From contig JABUFD010000001.1 of assembly GCA_013314735.1 (NCBI GenBank), positions 1,273,623 to 1,337,622 on the forward strand: a stretch of DNA of 64,000 nucleotides, read 5' to 3'. The position numbers and the translations under genes were made by a program. Position 1 is the stretch's first letter; every line of letters begins with the position of its first letter. Under the pieces are notes generated by a model. That model saw only the letters and a program-made list of their open reading frames with translations. It had not been told where the DNA came from and did no database searches. Shown here in pieces: positions 8,646 through 17,287 of the stretch. The DNA comes from Anaerolineae bacterium. GTDB lineage: Bacteria; Chloroflexota; Anaerolineae; Anaerolineales; Anaerolineaceae.

Positions 8646-9020
8646 CTATGGTAAGCTCTCTCCCGACACCAGGTGAAAATGAAGTTGTGGAATGTCCTGG
8701 TATTGGCCGGTGTTTGTGATTAACCGGTAGCCCCGCCCTTCCAGATGAAATTGTTGGACGAGTTGCGAAACCACCCCCGGTAATGAAAGCCAATATTGTG
8801 AATCCGGTTGCACTTCTGAGAAATCGCGGATTACCTGGCGTGGCAGGATCAGCAGGTGAAATTCATACGATGGATCAGGATGTTCCAGCACCAACAGTTC
8901 ATTGGTTTCCATAATTTTTTTCAACGGTAATACCCTCACGATGACCCACCAGAAATACTTGACCAGCAGTCCAAACATTCGCAAATGCAATAGATGCCTC
9001 ACAGCTTGCTTAATGATCAC
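8646..9020 (-). CDS. HIT-like (histidine triad) protein with altered triad
   Basis: The 124-residue protein shows the HIT fold signature: FHLLILPR near residues 54-61, YRLITNTG near 100, and a C-terminal PQLHFHLVSG. In HIT nucleotide hydrolases/transferases this reads HxHxHxx; here the first His is Gln while the central, catalytic His and the last remain. A hydrophobic N-terminus (FGLLVKYFWWVIVRVL) could be a membrane or amphipathic helix, unusual for HIT. The start is GTG, directly after the sulfatase stop, with GGAG six bases before it, so the two are cotranscribed. The substrate is unknown. Confidence 0.7.
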   Translation of the reverse strand: MIIKQAVRHLLHLRMFGLLVKYFWWVIVRVLPLKKIMETNELLVLEHPDPSYEFHLLILPRQVIRDFSEVQPDSQYWLSLPGVVSQLVQQFHLEGRGYRLITNTGQYQDIPQLHFHLVSGESLP

Positions 9021-10418
9021 TTAATTCTCCAGAATTGTTCGGCGATCAGCTTCAACACTAGCAAACCATTGTTCCAGGTGCGCAGTCAATGTGCTGACAA
9101 CGTTCGGAAACCGCATCGCCAGGTTTGTTGTTTCCAAAGGATCCTCCCGCAGGTTGTACAACTCTGGTTGTGGAGGCGTTGGAACCGTTCGGTCAGGATC
9201 TGTTCGGAAAATGTCGTTTTCAAGGAAATATTCGTACTGATACATGGAAACCCTCAGCCACTCGATATCAGGAACCTGCATTGCCTCCTGAATCGCTGGC
9301 CGTACCAGTTTCCAATCTCCATCACGTACTGCCGCATTACACTCAACCAACGGTGTATATCGATTCCATTGCCAGAACCGCCGCGGATTCTCTGCAGATT
9401 TCTGACCGGAGATCGCAGGAAACAAATTGATCCCATCAATCATTCGACCGTCCAGGTAATCGGGCATCGGCACATTCGCCATTGCAAGCAATGTCGGAAA
9501 CCAATCTGTAAAATGCGCGTTCTCATTAAAGGTGGTACCACCCCCCAACCCACCCGCCAGCCACGACAATAAAAGCGGAACACGAATCCCCCCTTCATAA
9601 ACGGTTCCCTTTGCGCCATGGAATTGGCAATTGAAGCGGTCTTTTGACCACTCCCCGTCGCTGCTTAAGTCCGGCCCATTGTCACTGGTGAAGATCAGGA
9701 TCGTGTTCTCACGGAATCCGCTCTTTTCCAATGACTCAATGATCCGTTGAATTCCACGGTCCATTCGTTCTATCATTGCATACACATGGGCGGCGCCGTT
9801 GGACAGTCCTGGTATCGCGAGGTACGGTTGAAGCATCTCTTCGGGTACCTGCAAGGGAGTATGCGGTGCATTATAAGTCACATGCAGGAAGAAAGGCTGT
9901 TCCTGACTTTGCCGTTCGATAAAAGAAACCGCCTCCTCTGTCCAGACATCAGTCAGGTATCGGCCATCACCACGGACTGGGCGGTCATTGTACTCGATTC
10001 GCCAATCATAATAATCATGCATCCCACCGCGAAAACAAACAGCTTCATCAAATCCACGCCGGGTTGGCGAATAGCGTGGGTCAAAACTGCCCAAATGCCA
10101 TTTTCCGACCAACCCCGTTCGATATCCTGCCTGCTGGAGAACATCAGCCAGGGTGACCTCACGCAAAGCCAGCCGTTCCAGCCCGTGCCATTCGAGGGTG
10201 TCAATGGAACCGGTTCGGTGTGGGTACCGACCAGTCAATAATGCCGCTCGTGATGGATTGCACACGGGCGAAGCAGTGTATTGGTGGGTAAAACAAATAC
10301 TTTCACCAGCCAGATTGTCCAGTGCAGGGGTGCAATGAATGTTGGGGTGAAACATACCAAAATCACCGTACCCCATGTCATCCGCAAGGATGAAAACGAT
10401 ATTTGGTTTATGCGGCAT
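9021..10418 (-). CDS. Sulfatase, Cys-type formylglycine
   Basis: The 465-residue type I sulfatase has N-terminal metal residues in ILADDMGYGDFG and the activation motif CNPSR (CxPxR) at about residue 56, followed by AALLTGRYPHRTG. The Cys is converted to formylglycine, here probably by the anaerobic maturase at 4410-5693. Further sites include GKWHLG, TSDNGPD and the C-terminal YNLREDPLETTNL. There is no signal peptide at the chosen ATG, so it is probably cytoplasmic. The substrate (glycan or small sulfate ester) is unknown. The HIT-like gene follows without a gap. Confidence 0.9.
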   Translation of the reverse strand: MPHKPNIVFILADDMGYGDFGMFHPNIHCTPALDNLAGESICFTHQYTASPVCNPSRAALLTGRYPHRTGSIDTLEWHGLERLALREVTLADVLQQAGYRTGLVGKWHLGSFDPRYSPTRRGFDEAVCFRGGMHDYYDWRIEYNDRPVRGDGRYLTDVWTEEAVSFIERQSQEQPFFLHVTYNAPHTPLQVPEEMLQPYLAIPGLSNGAAHVYAMIERMDRGIQRIIESLEKSGFRENTILIFTSDNGPDLSSDGEWSKDRFNCQFHGAKGTVYEGGIRVPLLLSWLAGGLGGGTTFNENAHFTDWFPTLLAMANVPMPDYLDGRMIDGINLFPAISGQKSAENPRRFWQWNRYTPLVECNAAVRDGDWKLVRPAIQEAMQVPDIEWLRVSMYQYEYFLENDIFRTDPDRTVPTPPQPELYNLREDPLETTNLAMRFPNVVSTLTAHLEQWFASVEADRRTILEN

Positions 10419-10443
10419 ACGGTTTAACAGGATCCATTTGGGT

Positions 10444-11034
10444 TTAAAACAACCGGTTCATCGAGACCAGAACACCAATCTCATCACCCACAATCCTGAG
10501 GACACTTACAGAACCGGGATAAATTTTTAATCGGTTGGCATTGCCCGGTTCCATTCCCAAAAAATGGGCGATGGCGAAACGGATCACGCTACCATGGCTG
10601 ACTGCAATCACCATCTGATCTCCCGGATGTTGGGCAGCAATTTGCATCAAACCAGATGAAACACGCTGGACAACATCGGATACCTTCTCACCGCCCGGGA
10701 TCTGACCACCAGGCTCGTTAACGTAGCGCCGCCATTCAGGGTCCTGTTGCAATTCCCAAAACGGTTTTTTTTCCCAATCACCATAATCGACCTGGATTAA
10801 TTCCGGCATCGACCTCACAGTTAACCGTAATCGATCCGCGAGGGGTTCAGCTGTCTGCATCGTTCGCAACAAAGGAGATGAATACACCCCCTTGATCGGT
10901 TGTCCCGACAAGGTGACAGCCAGCTCCTGGGCGCGTTGCCGTCCTTTCTCATTTAGCGGTGTGTCAATCCGTCCTGCCAGCTGATTATCCACATCATTGG
11001 TTGTACTATGCCGCATTAATAAAATTTCTGTCAT
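10444..11034 (-). CDS. Histidine phosphatase family protein (phosphoglycerate mutase-like)
   Basis: The 196-residue protein starts MTEILLMRHSTTN, the phospho-His motif with RHS in place of the usual RHG, and has the second catalytic His in AVSHGSVIRFAIAHFLG (~150). The acid residue lies in IQVDYGDWE. The family includes cobalamin-pathway and broad small-molecule phosphatases; MSMEG_4193/CobC-like members look closest, but the substrate is not readable. It lies upstream of the sulfatase on the same strand, with 25 bases between. Confidence 0.82.
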   Translation of the reverse strand: MTEILLMRHSTTNDVDNQLAGRIDTPLNEKGRQRAQELAVTLSGQPIKGVYSSPLLRTMQTAEPLADRLRLTVRSMPELIQVDYGDWEKKPFWELQQDPEWRRYVNEPGGQIPGGEKVSDVVQRVSSGLMQIAAQHPGDQMVIAVSHGSVIRFAIAHFLGMEPGNANRLKIYPGSVSVLRIVGDEIGVLVSMNRLF

Positions 11035-11161
11035 AATGTTCTCTTAGTTAACTTTCCCGGTTTTAAATCAATGTGGTTTATTTCCTGACCATCTTCTGTC
11101 TTCCTAATTGTACGCCATTCCCATGTTGAAAATTTGAAAATAGGAGTAATAAATGAAGCAA

Positions 11162-12067
11162 TTACGAAATGATCTCATCCAAAAATTCACCAATCTGGTG
11201 ATCATACTCGTCGGGATGACTTGGAGCAGATTCCGCATGACCCGCGTCCGGAACAATCCATAACTTTCGGAAACCGGTTTGTTTGACCTCGTACATTTCC
11301 CTGGCATGGGTTGGGGTAATATAGTCATCTTTCTCACCGTGAATAAAGAAAACAGGTGATTTGATGTTCTGAACATCATTGATGGGTCTGATCTGTAAGA
11401 ATGAACATCCCGTCAGCAACTTCGCCCATATGCTGGCGATGGGCAGTAAAACCCAACCCGGCAGGTGATAATCTTGTCGTACACGGTAATGGAACAACTT
11501 CATCAGATTGCTGTATCCACAGTCTTCGATCACAAAAGCGGGACGCGGGTCTATTGCTGCATGCTGAAGCACTGTAGCCGCGCCCATCGATTCACCATGT
11601 GTCCCGACCAGAGTGCCCATGCCCACCTTCTCTTCCACCCAATCCAGCACAGCCTTTAAATCAAACTTCTCATAAAAACCGAAAGTGGTGACTGTTCCCC
11701 CGCTTTTCCCATGGTTGCGATGATCATAGATCAGCACATTGAAGCGGCGCTTGCGGAATGGCATTACGTATTTCAATGAGGCAAAAATATTTACCGTGAT
11801 GCCGTGAACCAGCACTACCGTCCCCAATGCATCAGGCACTGGCAGCCAATAGCCATGCAAACGATAACCATACGGAGAATCGATCCAGATTTCCTCCTTC
11901 ACCCAACTTTCCCATAATGTTGGTGAAAATTCACCGGCCTCCAATTTGGACTGGTAGACATTTTCATAGCTTCTTGTTTTTGGATATAGCGCTATCCGTG
12001 CAAAGTAAAAACCCGCTGTGACCAACATCAAAAAGAATGCTGCTATTGCAATCAAGGCGAATTGCAT
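11162..12067 (-). CDS. Alpha/beta hydrolase with N-terminal membrane helix
   Basis: The 301-residue product begins with a signal-anchor (residues 3-25), then an alpha/beta hydrolase fold. It has HGITVN (oxyanion loop, ~93), YDHRNHGKSGG, the nucleophile elbow GESMGAA (~158-164), an Asp in GEKDDYITP (~245) and the catalytic His in DAGHAES (~275). It resembles YqkD/BEM46-type serine hydrolases facing the outside. AAAGGAGA precedes the ATG. The gene is divergent from the HExxH protein at 12180. Confidence 0.85.
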   Translation of the reverse strand: MQFALIAIAAFFLMLVTAGFYFARIALYPKTRSYENVYQSKLEAGEFSPTLWESWVKEEIWIDSPYGYRLHGYWLPVPDALGTVVLVHGITVNIFASLKYVMPFRKRRFNVLIYDHRNHGKSGGTVTTFGFYEKFDLKAVLDWVEEKVGMGTLVGTHGESMGAATVLQHAAIDPRPAFVIEDCGYSNLMKLFHYRVRQDYHLPGWVLLPIASIWAKLLTGCSFLQIRPINDVQNIKSPVFFIHGEKDDYITPTHAREMYEVKQTGFRKLWIVPDAGHAESAPSHPDEYDHQIGEFLDEIIS

Positions 12068-12167
12068 CAGTTCTCCTTTCCAATCTGCTGTTCTGTGAAT
12101 GAAAAAATTATAACCTTGAATCGGGTATCGAAACCGAATAGTTAATCATTCACCTACCAAGCAATAC

Positions 12168-12173
12168 TATAAT
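12168..12173 (+). promoter_or_regulatory. -10 box giving a possibly leaderless mRNA
   Basis: TATAAT lies six bases before ATG 12180, so transcription would start at or next to the start codon. There is no Shine-Dalgarno sequence. No good -35 is visible at 17 bases. Confidence 0.5.
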
Positions 12174-12179
12174 CTAACC

Positions 12180-13463
12180 ATGAACATCAAGCATGCATTG
12201 CGCCAACTTGGAATTATCCTTTTCCTGGCAATTACACTGGCAACAACTGTCACGCAGAGCGCGGTCGATATGAATTCCGCACTCGAGCAGGTTCGGGCAT
12301 TTTCACGCCCTTTTGAATTCGACTTTTGGGGTTGGACATTTGAGGCAGTATGGCACAAATTCCAGCAGGAATCGGTCAACCTTCCGGCATATCTCGCTCC
12401 TGAAAACCAGAAGCAGGTTATCCTTGCTTACCTTGACCAGACCCGACAAGTACAAACCCTCGAATCAGCAATCCAATTGATCTTCTCCAATCCGGATATC
12501 CCAGACCCGGAACGGGAAAGCGCACCGCTGCAACGCCAGTTGAGAGAGATAAACACCAACGTAGAGAATCTACAACCCATCGCAGAAAGCATACTGCAGC
12601 GGCAAGTATCTCAAATATTAGCGGATGAGAATCTGTCGGTACTTGGGCAGGTGCTTCCGCCGGTACTTTTCCAGTCTTCACCACTTCCGAAAGCGCTTAT
12701 TGTTTCACCGCGGGATGTTATCCGCCAGGATGCAAACCTCAGCCTGAACCCCGAGTTACAACTGGATGAAATCATCACAACAGAACTGGTAATAGCTGAC
12801 AACCTGAATGTATCCACACTGATTACCAACATCGGCGGAGTGGGTACGTATCCGACTATGATCAACCGCACATCCGACATCACATGGTTGACTGGTGTTG
12901 TCAGCCACGAATGGACGCACAATTTTCTCACCTTGCGGCCACTGGGATGGAATTACAATACCAATAATGATCTGCGCACAATGAATGAAACTGCAGCATC
13001 CATCATTGAAGAAGAATTGAAATGGAAAATTATTGAGCGTTATTATCCGCAATTCCTCCCACAACCTTCTTCAGGCCAGGTTTCTACAGAAAATGAACAG
13101 CCAGACATACCAGTCTTTAATTTTGATTTCGAGATGTATGTTACCCGCACCCGGACCGATGAATTGCTGGCAGCTGGCGATATTGCCCAGGCAGAAGCCT
13201 ACATGGAAGAGAGGCGTACTTTTTTCTACCAGAACGGTTATGTTATTCGAAGGTTGAACCAGGCCTGGTTTGCTTTTCATTCTGCCTATGTCAATGCACC
13301 CAGTACAGGCAATGAAGGCCAGACCGGAGCCGCAGGAACAGATCCCGTCGGTCCTGCTGTCTGGCAGTTGTATGAACGATCTGCCACCCTTGCCAATTTC
13401 CTGAATAGGATCTCCTGGATGACCTCCTTCGCATCTTTGCAGGAAGCTCTTAAAAACGAATAA
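12180..13463 (+). CDS. Membrane-associated HExxH metalloprotease-like protein of unrecognised family
   Basis: The 427-residue protein has an N-terminal hydrophobic segment (~10-27), a helical middle with many Gln/Glu (~80-160), then GVVSHEWTHN with HExxH at residues 243-247 and NETAAS with Glu 270. The spacing matches gluzincin-type zinc sites, where a later Glu is the third ligand. This suggests a zinc peptidase working outside the membrane. I do not recognise a named family; it may be a Chloroflexota-specific conserved protein. It is followed after 60 bases by glpK, which has its own TATAAT (13482-13487). Confidence 0.65.
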   Translation: MNIKHALRQLGIILFLAITLATTVTQSAVDMNSALEQVRAFSRPFEFDFWGWTFEAVWHKFQQESVNLPAYLAPENQKQVILAYLDQTRQVQTLESAIQLIFSNPDIPDPERESAPLQRQLREINTNVENLQPIAESILQRQVSQILADENLSVLGQVLPPVLFQSSPLPKALIVSPRDVIRQDANLSLNPELQLDEIITTELVIADNLNVSTLITNIGGVGTYPTMINRTSDITWLTGVVSHEWTHNFLTLRPLGWNYNTNNDLRTMNETAASIIEEELKWKIIERYYPQFLPQPSSGQVSTENEQPDIPVFNFDFEMYVTRTRTDELLAAGDIAQAEAYMEERRTFFYQNGYVIRRLNQAWFAFHSAYVNAPSTGNEGQTGAAGTDPVGPAVWQLYERSATLANFLNRISWMTSFASLQEALKNE

Positions 13464-13523
13464 GTCAGAAGCAGATGTGGGTATAATGAAAACCAACATC
13501 GGATTCATCACCAGGAGTACCCC

Positions 13524-15023
13524 ATGAAACAGTATATCGCCGCCATAGACCAGGGAACAACCTCATCACGCTGCATCATTTTTGACCAGAACGGTGTCAT
13601 TGTCAGTGTTGACCAGCAGGAACACAAACAAATCTACCCGCAGTCTGGCTGGGTGGAACATAACCCGACTGAGATCTGGCAGCGTGTCCGTGAAGTCGTT
13701 GAAAATGCATTATTGAAAGCCAAACTGACCTCCCGCGACATCGCGGCGGTAGGCATAACCAACCAGCGGGAAACCACAGTGGTTTGGGATCGGACAACTG
13801 GTCTTGCCTATCATAATGCCATTGTCTGGCAGGATACACGTTCTGCCTCGATATGTAATGACCTTGCCAGGGGATATGGCAACGACCGCTTCCGGGAAAA
13901 ATGTGGTCTCCCACTGAATCCCTACTTTTCCGGTACCAAAGTTAAGTGGCTGTTGGAAAATGTGCCGGGCTTACGGGATGCTGCAGAACGAGGCGATGCG
14001 GTAATTGGAACAATTGACACCTGGTTGATCTGGAAACTGACCGGTGGTGTGGACGGCGGGAAACACCTGACCGATGTGACCAATGCCTCACGAACCATGT
14101 TGATGAACCTGCAAACACTGGATTGGGATGATGAGATTCTGGATATATTTGGGATTCCTCGCCAGATGTTGCCGCAAATACAGTCATCATCCGGAATTTT
14201 TGGTACAGTGACCGATGATGTTCTCGAAGGTGTGCCGGTTGCTGGTGTGCTGGGAGACCAACAAGCAGCTCTCTTCGGCCAGACTTGCTTCAGTAAAGGT
14301 GAAGCCAAAAACACCTATGGCACAGGATGCTTCATGCTTCTAAATACCGGTGAAAAGATTGTTCCCTCAAAAAGTGGGCTGTTGACCACTCTGGGATATA
14401 AAATCGGCAAAAAACCAGCTGTTTACTGCCTGGAAGGTTCAATCGCAATCGCCGGCTCGCTGGTACAATGGCTTCGTGACAACTTGAAGGTAATAGATTC
14501 ATCCCAGGAGATTGAGAGCCTCGCGAACACCGTGACAGACAATGGTGGTGTGTATTTTGTACCAGCATTTTCAGGATTGTTCGCCCCGCATTGGCGCGCG
14601 GACGCACGCGGAGTTTTGGTGGGCTTGACGGGATACGTCGACCGCGGGCATATCGCACGTGCCGCCCTCGAAGCAACCGCCTACCAGACCCGCGAAGTGC
14701 TGGAAGCGATGGAAAAAGATTCAGGGGTTACCCTCACCACCTTGAAAGTTGACGGAGGTATGACCGTTAATGAAACCCTGATGCAATTTCAGGCCGATAT
14801 TCTGAATGTCCCGGTAGTTCGGCCCATTGTAAAGGAGACAACCGCGTTGGGTGCAGCATACGCCGCCGGTCTTGCGGTGGGTTACTGGCAGGATCTCGAT
14901 GCACTGCGAGCCAACTGGGGCCAGGATCGGGTGTGGCAGCCAACGATGGCAGCCGAAAAGCGCGCTATCTTATTCCAGAATTGGAAGAAAGCCGTTTCAC
15001 GTACCCTAAACTGGGTCGAGTAA
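13524..15023 (+). CDS. glpK: Glycerol kinase
   Basis: The 499-residue FGGY-family kinase phosphorylates glycerol to sn-glycerol 3-phosphate. It shows the N-terminal [19 protein letters not shown] phosphate-binding motif, [28 protein letters not shown] (~155-170), [13 protein letters not shown] and [11 protein letters not shown] (~265), and the C-terminal signature around [20 protein letters not shown] (~405-425). The length is typical. ATG follows AGGAG by seven bases. No glycerol facilitator or glycerol 3-phosphate dehydrogenase gene is nearby. Confidence 0.96.
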   Translation: MKQYIAAIDQGTTSSRCIIFDQNGVIVSVDQQEHKQIYPQSGWVEHNPTEIWQRVREVVENALLKAKLTSRDIAAVGITNQRETTVVWDRTTGLAYHNAIVWQDTRSASICNDLARGYGNDRFREKCGLPLNPYFSGTKVKWLLENVPGLRDAAERGDAVIGTIDTWLIWKLTGGVDGGKHLTDVTNASRTMLMNLQTLDWDDEILDIFGIPRQMLPQIQSSSGIFGTVTDDVLEGVPVAGVLGDQQAALFGQTCFSKGEAKNTYGTGCFMLLNTGEKIVPSKSGLLTTLGYKIGKKPAVYCLEGSIAIAGSLVQWLRDNLKVIDSSQEIESLANTVTDNGGVYFVPAFSGLFAPHWRADARGVLVGLTGYVDRGHIARAALEATAYQTREVLEAMEKDSGVTLTTLKVDGGMTVNETLMQFQADILNVPVVRPIVKETTALGAAYAAGLAVGYWQDLDALRANWGQDRVWQPTMAAEKRAILFQNWKKAVSRTLNWVE

Positions 15024-15059
15024 CTTTGTCAGTCACCCAAAATTGCAGGGGTATTTCCC

Positions 15060-15554
15060 TTATCTTCGCAGGACACGATTCCTGAAATTTCGGAATGCCA
15101 GAGCAACTGTGCGCAATAGTACTTCTCCAGGAGATAAATGCTTAATGACTTCCACTGGTGATTCACGCCAACAGAAGGCATCATGCACAGCATCACGGAC
15201 GTGAAAATTCAACCGCCTGGGCAAGTCACCTGGCGAAAACCATCTGGCATCTACTGTTTCAGCAGTCTTCCGAACCAATACCCCATCGTACACGTGACCG
15301 CGATAGATAGATACAATCACATGCTTTTGTGGGTAACGATATATGGCAATGTGGCGGTCCAATGCCACTTTGAAACCTGTCTCCTCAAATGCCTCCCGGA
15401 TGGCAGTGGTTTCCAGATCCTCACCTTCCTCAGCCAGACCGCCTGGCAAGTCCCATATCCGGAAATCTTCGCGCTTTTGCAAAAGCACTTCCTGCCTGTC
15501 GTTCACCAGCACAACAGCCGCACCTTTACGCATTTCTATGATAGGAACAATCAT
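15060..15554 (-). CDS. Nudix hydrolase
   Basis: The 164-residue Nudix protein has a complete box GLAEEGEDLETTAIREAFEE (Gx5Ex7REUxEExGU, ~35-57) binding Mg2+ for cleavage of a nucleoside diphosphate linked to another group. The substrate is unknown. The start at 15554 overlaps the stop of the upstream Nudix gene by ATGA, which is preferred over a longer in-frame ATG at 15608. It is the last gene of a five-gene minus-strand operon. Confidence 0.85.
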   Translation of the reverse strand: MIVPIIEMRKGAAVVLVNDRQEVLLQKREDFRIWDLPGGLAEEGEDLETTAIREAFEETGFKVALDRHIAIYRYPQKHVIVSIYRGHVYDGVLVRKTAETVDARWFSPGDLPRRLNFHVRDAVHDAFCWRESPVEVIKHLSPGEVLLRTVALAFRNFRNRVLRR

Positions 15555-16153
15555 ACCGCCTTCACAATATCCATGAAATCTCTGGTGATCCAACCGGTGA
15601 AACCCCACACCAATTCGCCATCATACGGTTCATAAAAAATTACTTTCTCCCGCCGCTCCCAGGGAGTCTCCACGGTACGGTATTGCAGGTGTCCATCGGT
15701 GAGAAACCAGGTCAATGGAACAGAAAACACCCGTGCAACCTCATCTTCTGATGGCACAACTTGAAATGGTGTGTGAATCCAGCCCACGACCGGCGTGACA
15801 GAAAAACCACTGTTGGCTTCAAAGGGGTGCATGTACCCCAATATTTTCACATGGCTATCAGGCAGAGCAATCTCTTCGTGTGCTTCCCGCAGGGCAGTAG
15901 CTGCAGGATTCAGGTCGGTCTCATCCGACGAACCTCCAGGAAAAGCCACCTGCCCGCTGTGTTTCCGCAACCGATTGGACCGGCGGGTAAACAGTAAACA
16001 CCATTCGCCGTTAAAAAATAGGATCGGTACCAAAACAGCTGCCGATTTCAGGTGATACAGGCCTTGTTTTTCTTCCTCAGGTTCTACCATCAGGTGAGGA
16101 ATGAGGCGCTTTGGATCAAAACCGTCAAGACTCGCCAAACAGCTATTCCTCAT
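15551..16153 (-). CDS. Nudix hydrolase, CoA pyrophosphatase (NudL-like)
   Basis: The 200-residue protein has LFTRRSNRLRKHSGQVAFPG followed by GGSSDETDLNPAATALREA, the UPF0035-type sequence before and in the Nudix box of coenzyme A diphosphatases. The box then reads HEEIALP, with Ala where Gly is usual. Its likely reaction is hydrolysis of CoA or its derivatives to 4'-phosphopantetheine and 3',5'-ADP. ATG 16153 overlaps the end of the methyltransferase gene by 11 bases; its end overlaps the next Nudix gene by 4. Confidence 0.85.
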   Translation of the reverse strand: MRNSCLASLDGFDPKRLIPHLMVEPEEEKQGLYHLKSAAVLVPILFFNGEWCLLFTRRSNRLRKHSGQVAFPGGSSDETDLNPAATALREAHEEIALPDSHVKILGYMHPFEANSGFSVTPVVGWIHTPFQVVPSEDEVARVFSVPLTWFLTDGHLQYRTVETPWERREKVIFYEPYDGELVWGFTGWITRDFMDIVKAV

Positions 16154-16991
16154 CCTGTAACATATTGCCACCCAGCACATCAGGATTCATTCCCGCTTTC
16201 TCGGTAAGAATCATCGGGCGCGCAAAGATTAAAAAGCCGGTATGAGCCACCATCCTGTCCACCGGGCGCAAGCGATCTGGTTCGGGTTTATAAAATCGGT
16301 AGAATATTTCCACCACCTGAATGTACAGGAAGCCTTCATCACGCAGCACCCGCACCAGCCTCGAAACCTGGTTCGTGGTTGGCACCAGGCTGCCGAAAAA
16401 GCCACCACTTTTCAAGCTTGCTTTCACCTGGCGGATATAATCATAAGGATTGGGAACATCCAGGAATAAAGCATCAACTCCATTTTCTGCGAACCCATCA
16501 CCAATATCACCAACATGGGCAACAACCCGATCTGCCAGGCCTAATTTGTTCAGGTTTTTTAATGCCAGCCGTTGATGTTCCTCTTTGGCTTCATAGGTAT
16601 AAACACGGCCTTCTGACCCTACGTAATAAGCGAACACACTGGTTAACCCGCCTGATCCAGTTCCAGCTTCGAGCACATGCGAACCGGGACCAATTCCCAT
16701 TGTCATCAATAAGAACCCGACATCCTTGGGGTACATAATTTGTGTGCAACGCGGCATCTCACTGAGCAAGTCAGCAATGGATGGCTGAAGGATAAAAAAA
16801 GGATGGCCATTATGGGAATATACCTGGGTTCCCCATTCCACCCCGATCAGATCATCATGCGCGACCACCCCACGGTGACTCTGCATTTTCTCTCCCCCTT
16901 TCAATATCACCAGGAAATGTTTATGGCTCAAACCCACCAGCTGAACAAGGTCGCCTTCTTTTGTCTGAGTACCGTGCATTGACCAGGTCAT
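16143..16991 (-). CDS. trmI: tRNA (adenine-58-N1)-methyltransferase TrmI
   Basis: The 282-residue protein has a small N-terminal beta domain with GDLVQLVGLSHKHFLV, then the class I SAM fold: VLEAGTGSGGLTSVFAYYVG (motif I, ~107), YTYEAKEEHQ (motif II), AHVGDIGDGF and ALFLDVPNPYDYI (catalytic DVPxP loop, ~180). TrmI makes m1A58 in the T loop of tRNA as a tetramer. It is coupled to the preceding small membrane gene by a TGATG overlap. Its pairing with mnmA in the operon puts two tRNA modification enzymes together. Confidence 0.93.
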   Translation of the reverse strand: MTWSMHGTQTKEGDLVQLVGLSHKHFLVILKGGEKMQSHRGVVAHDDLIGVEWGTQVYSHNGHPFFILQPSIADLLSEMPRCTQIMYPKDVGFLLMTMGIGPGSHVLEAGTGSGGLTSVFAYYVGSEGRVYTYEAKEEHQRLALKNLNKLGLADRVVAHVGDIGDGFAENGVDALFLDVPNPYDYIRQVKASLKSGGFFGSLVPTTNQVSRLVRVLRDEGFLYIQVVEIFYRFYKPEPDRLRPVDRMVAHTGFLIFARPMILTEKAGMNPDVLGGNMLQDEE

Positions 16992-17287
16992 CAGTTGATC
17001 CCTTTCTCTTTTGATTTTTCACCTTTGACAAACCAGATCACAGCCCCCAAAAGCAGGAGATCAGCAATCAAGCCAAATCCCAGGTTGACAGGCCCAATTT
17101 TCAAGAATCTCCAACCCAGGGCGGTTGCCACAAAATGACCAACCCAAAAACCAAGCCAGCTGGCAGTGATAAAAAGCAGTAGAAATTTCCAATTACCCCC
17201 CTGCCAGAAATGCACCAGCGCTCCCAAAAACAACGACAGCAGACTCCCAAATAAAAAGGCAGGAATCGTAAGCCCGAGAAAGATCAT
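16991..17287 (-). CDS. Small membrane protein, three helices
   Basis: This 98-residue hydrophobic protein has three likely membrane segments (~3-25, 34-58, 68-88) and a basic end (KGEKSKEKGIN). I recognise no family. Its start overlaps the mnmA stop (ATGA) and its stop overlaps the trmI start (TGATG), so it is surely translated with them, but the sequence gives no sign of a tRNA-related function. Confidence 0.75.
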   Translation of the reverse strand: MIFLGLTIPAFLFGSLLSLFLGALVHFWQGGNWKFLLLFITASWLGFWVGHFVATALGWRFLKIGPVNLGFGLIADLLLLGAVIWFVKGEKSKEKGIN

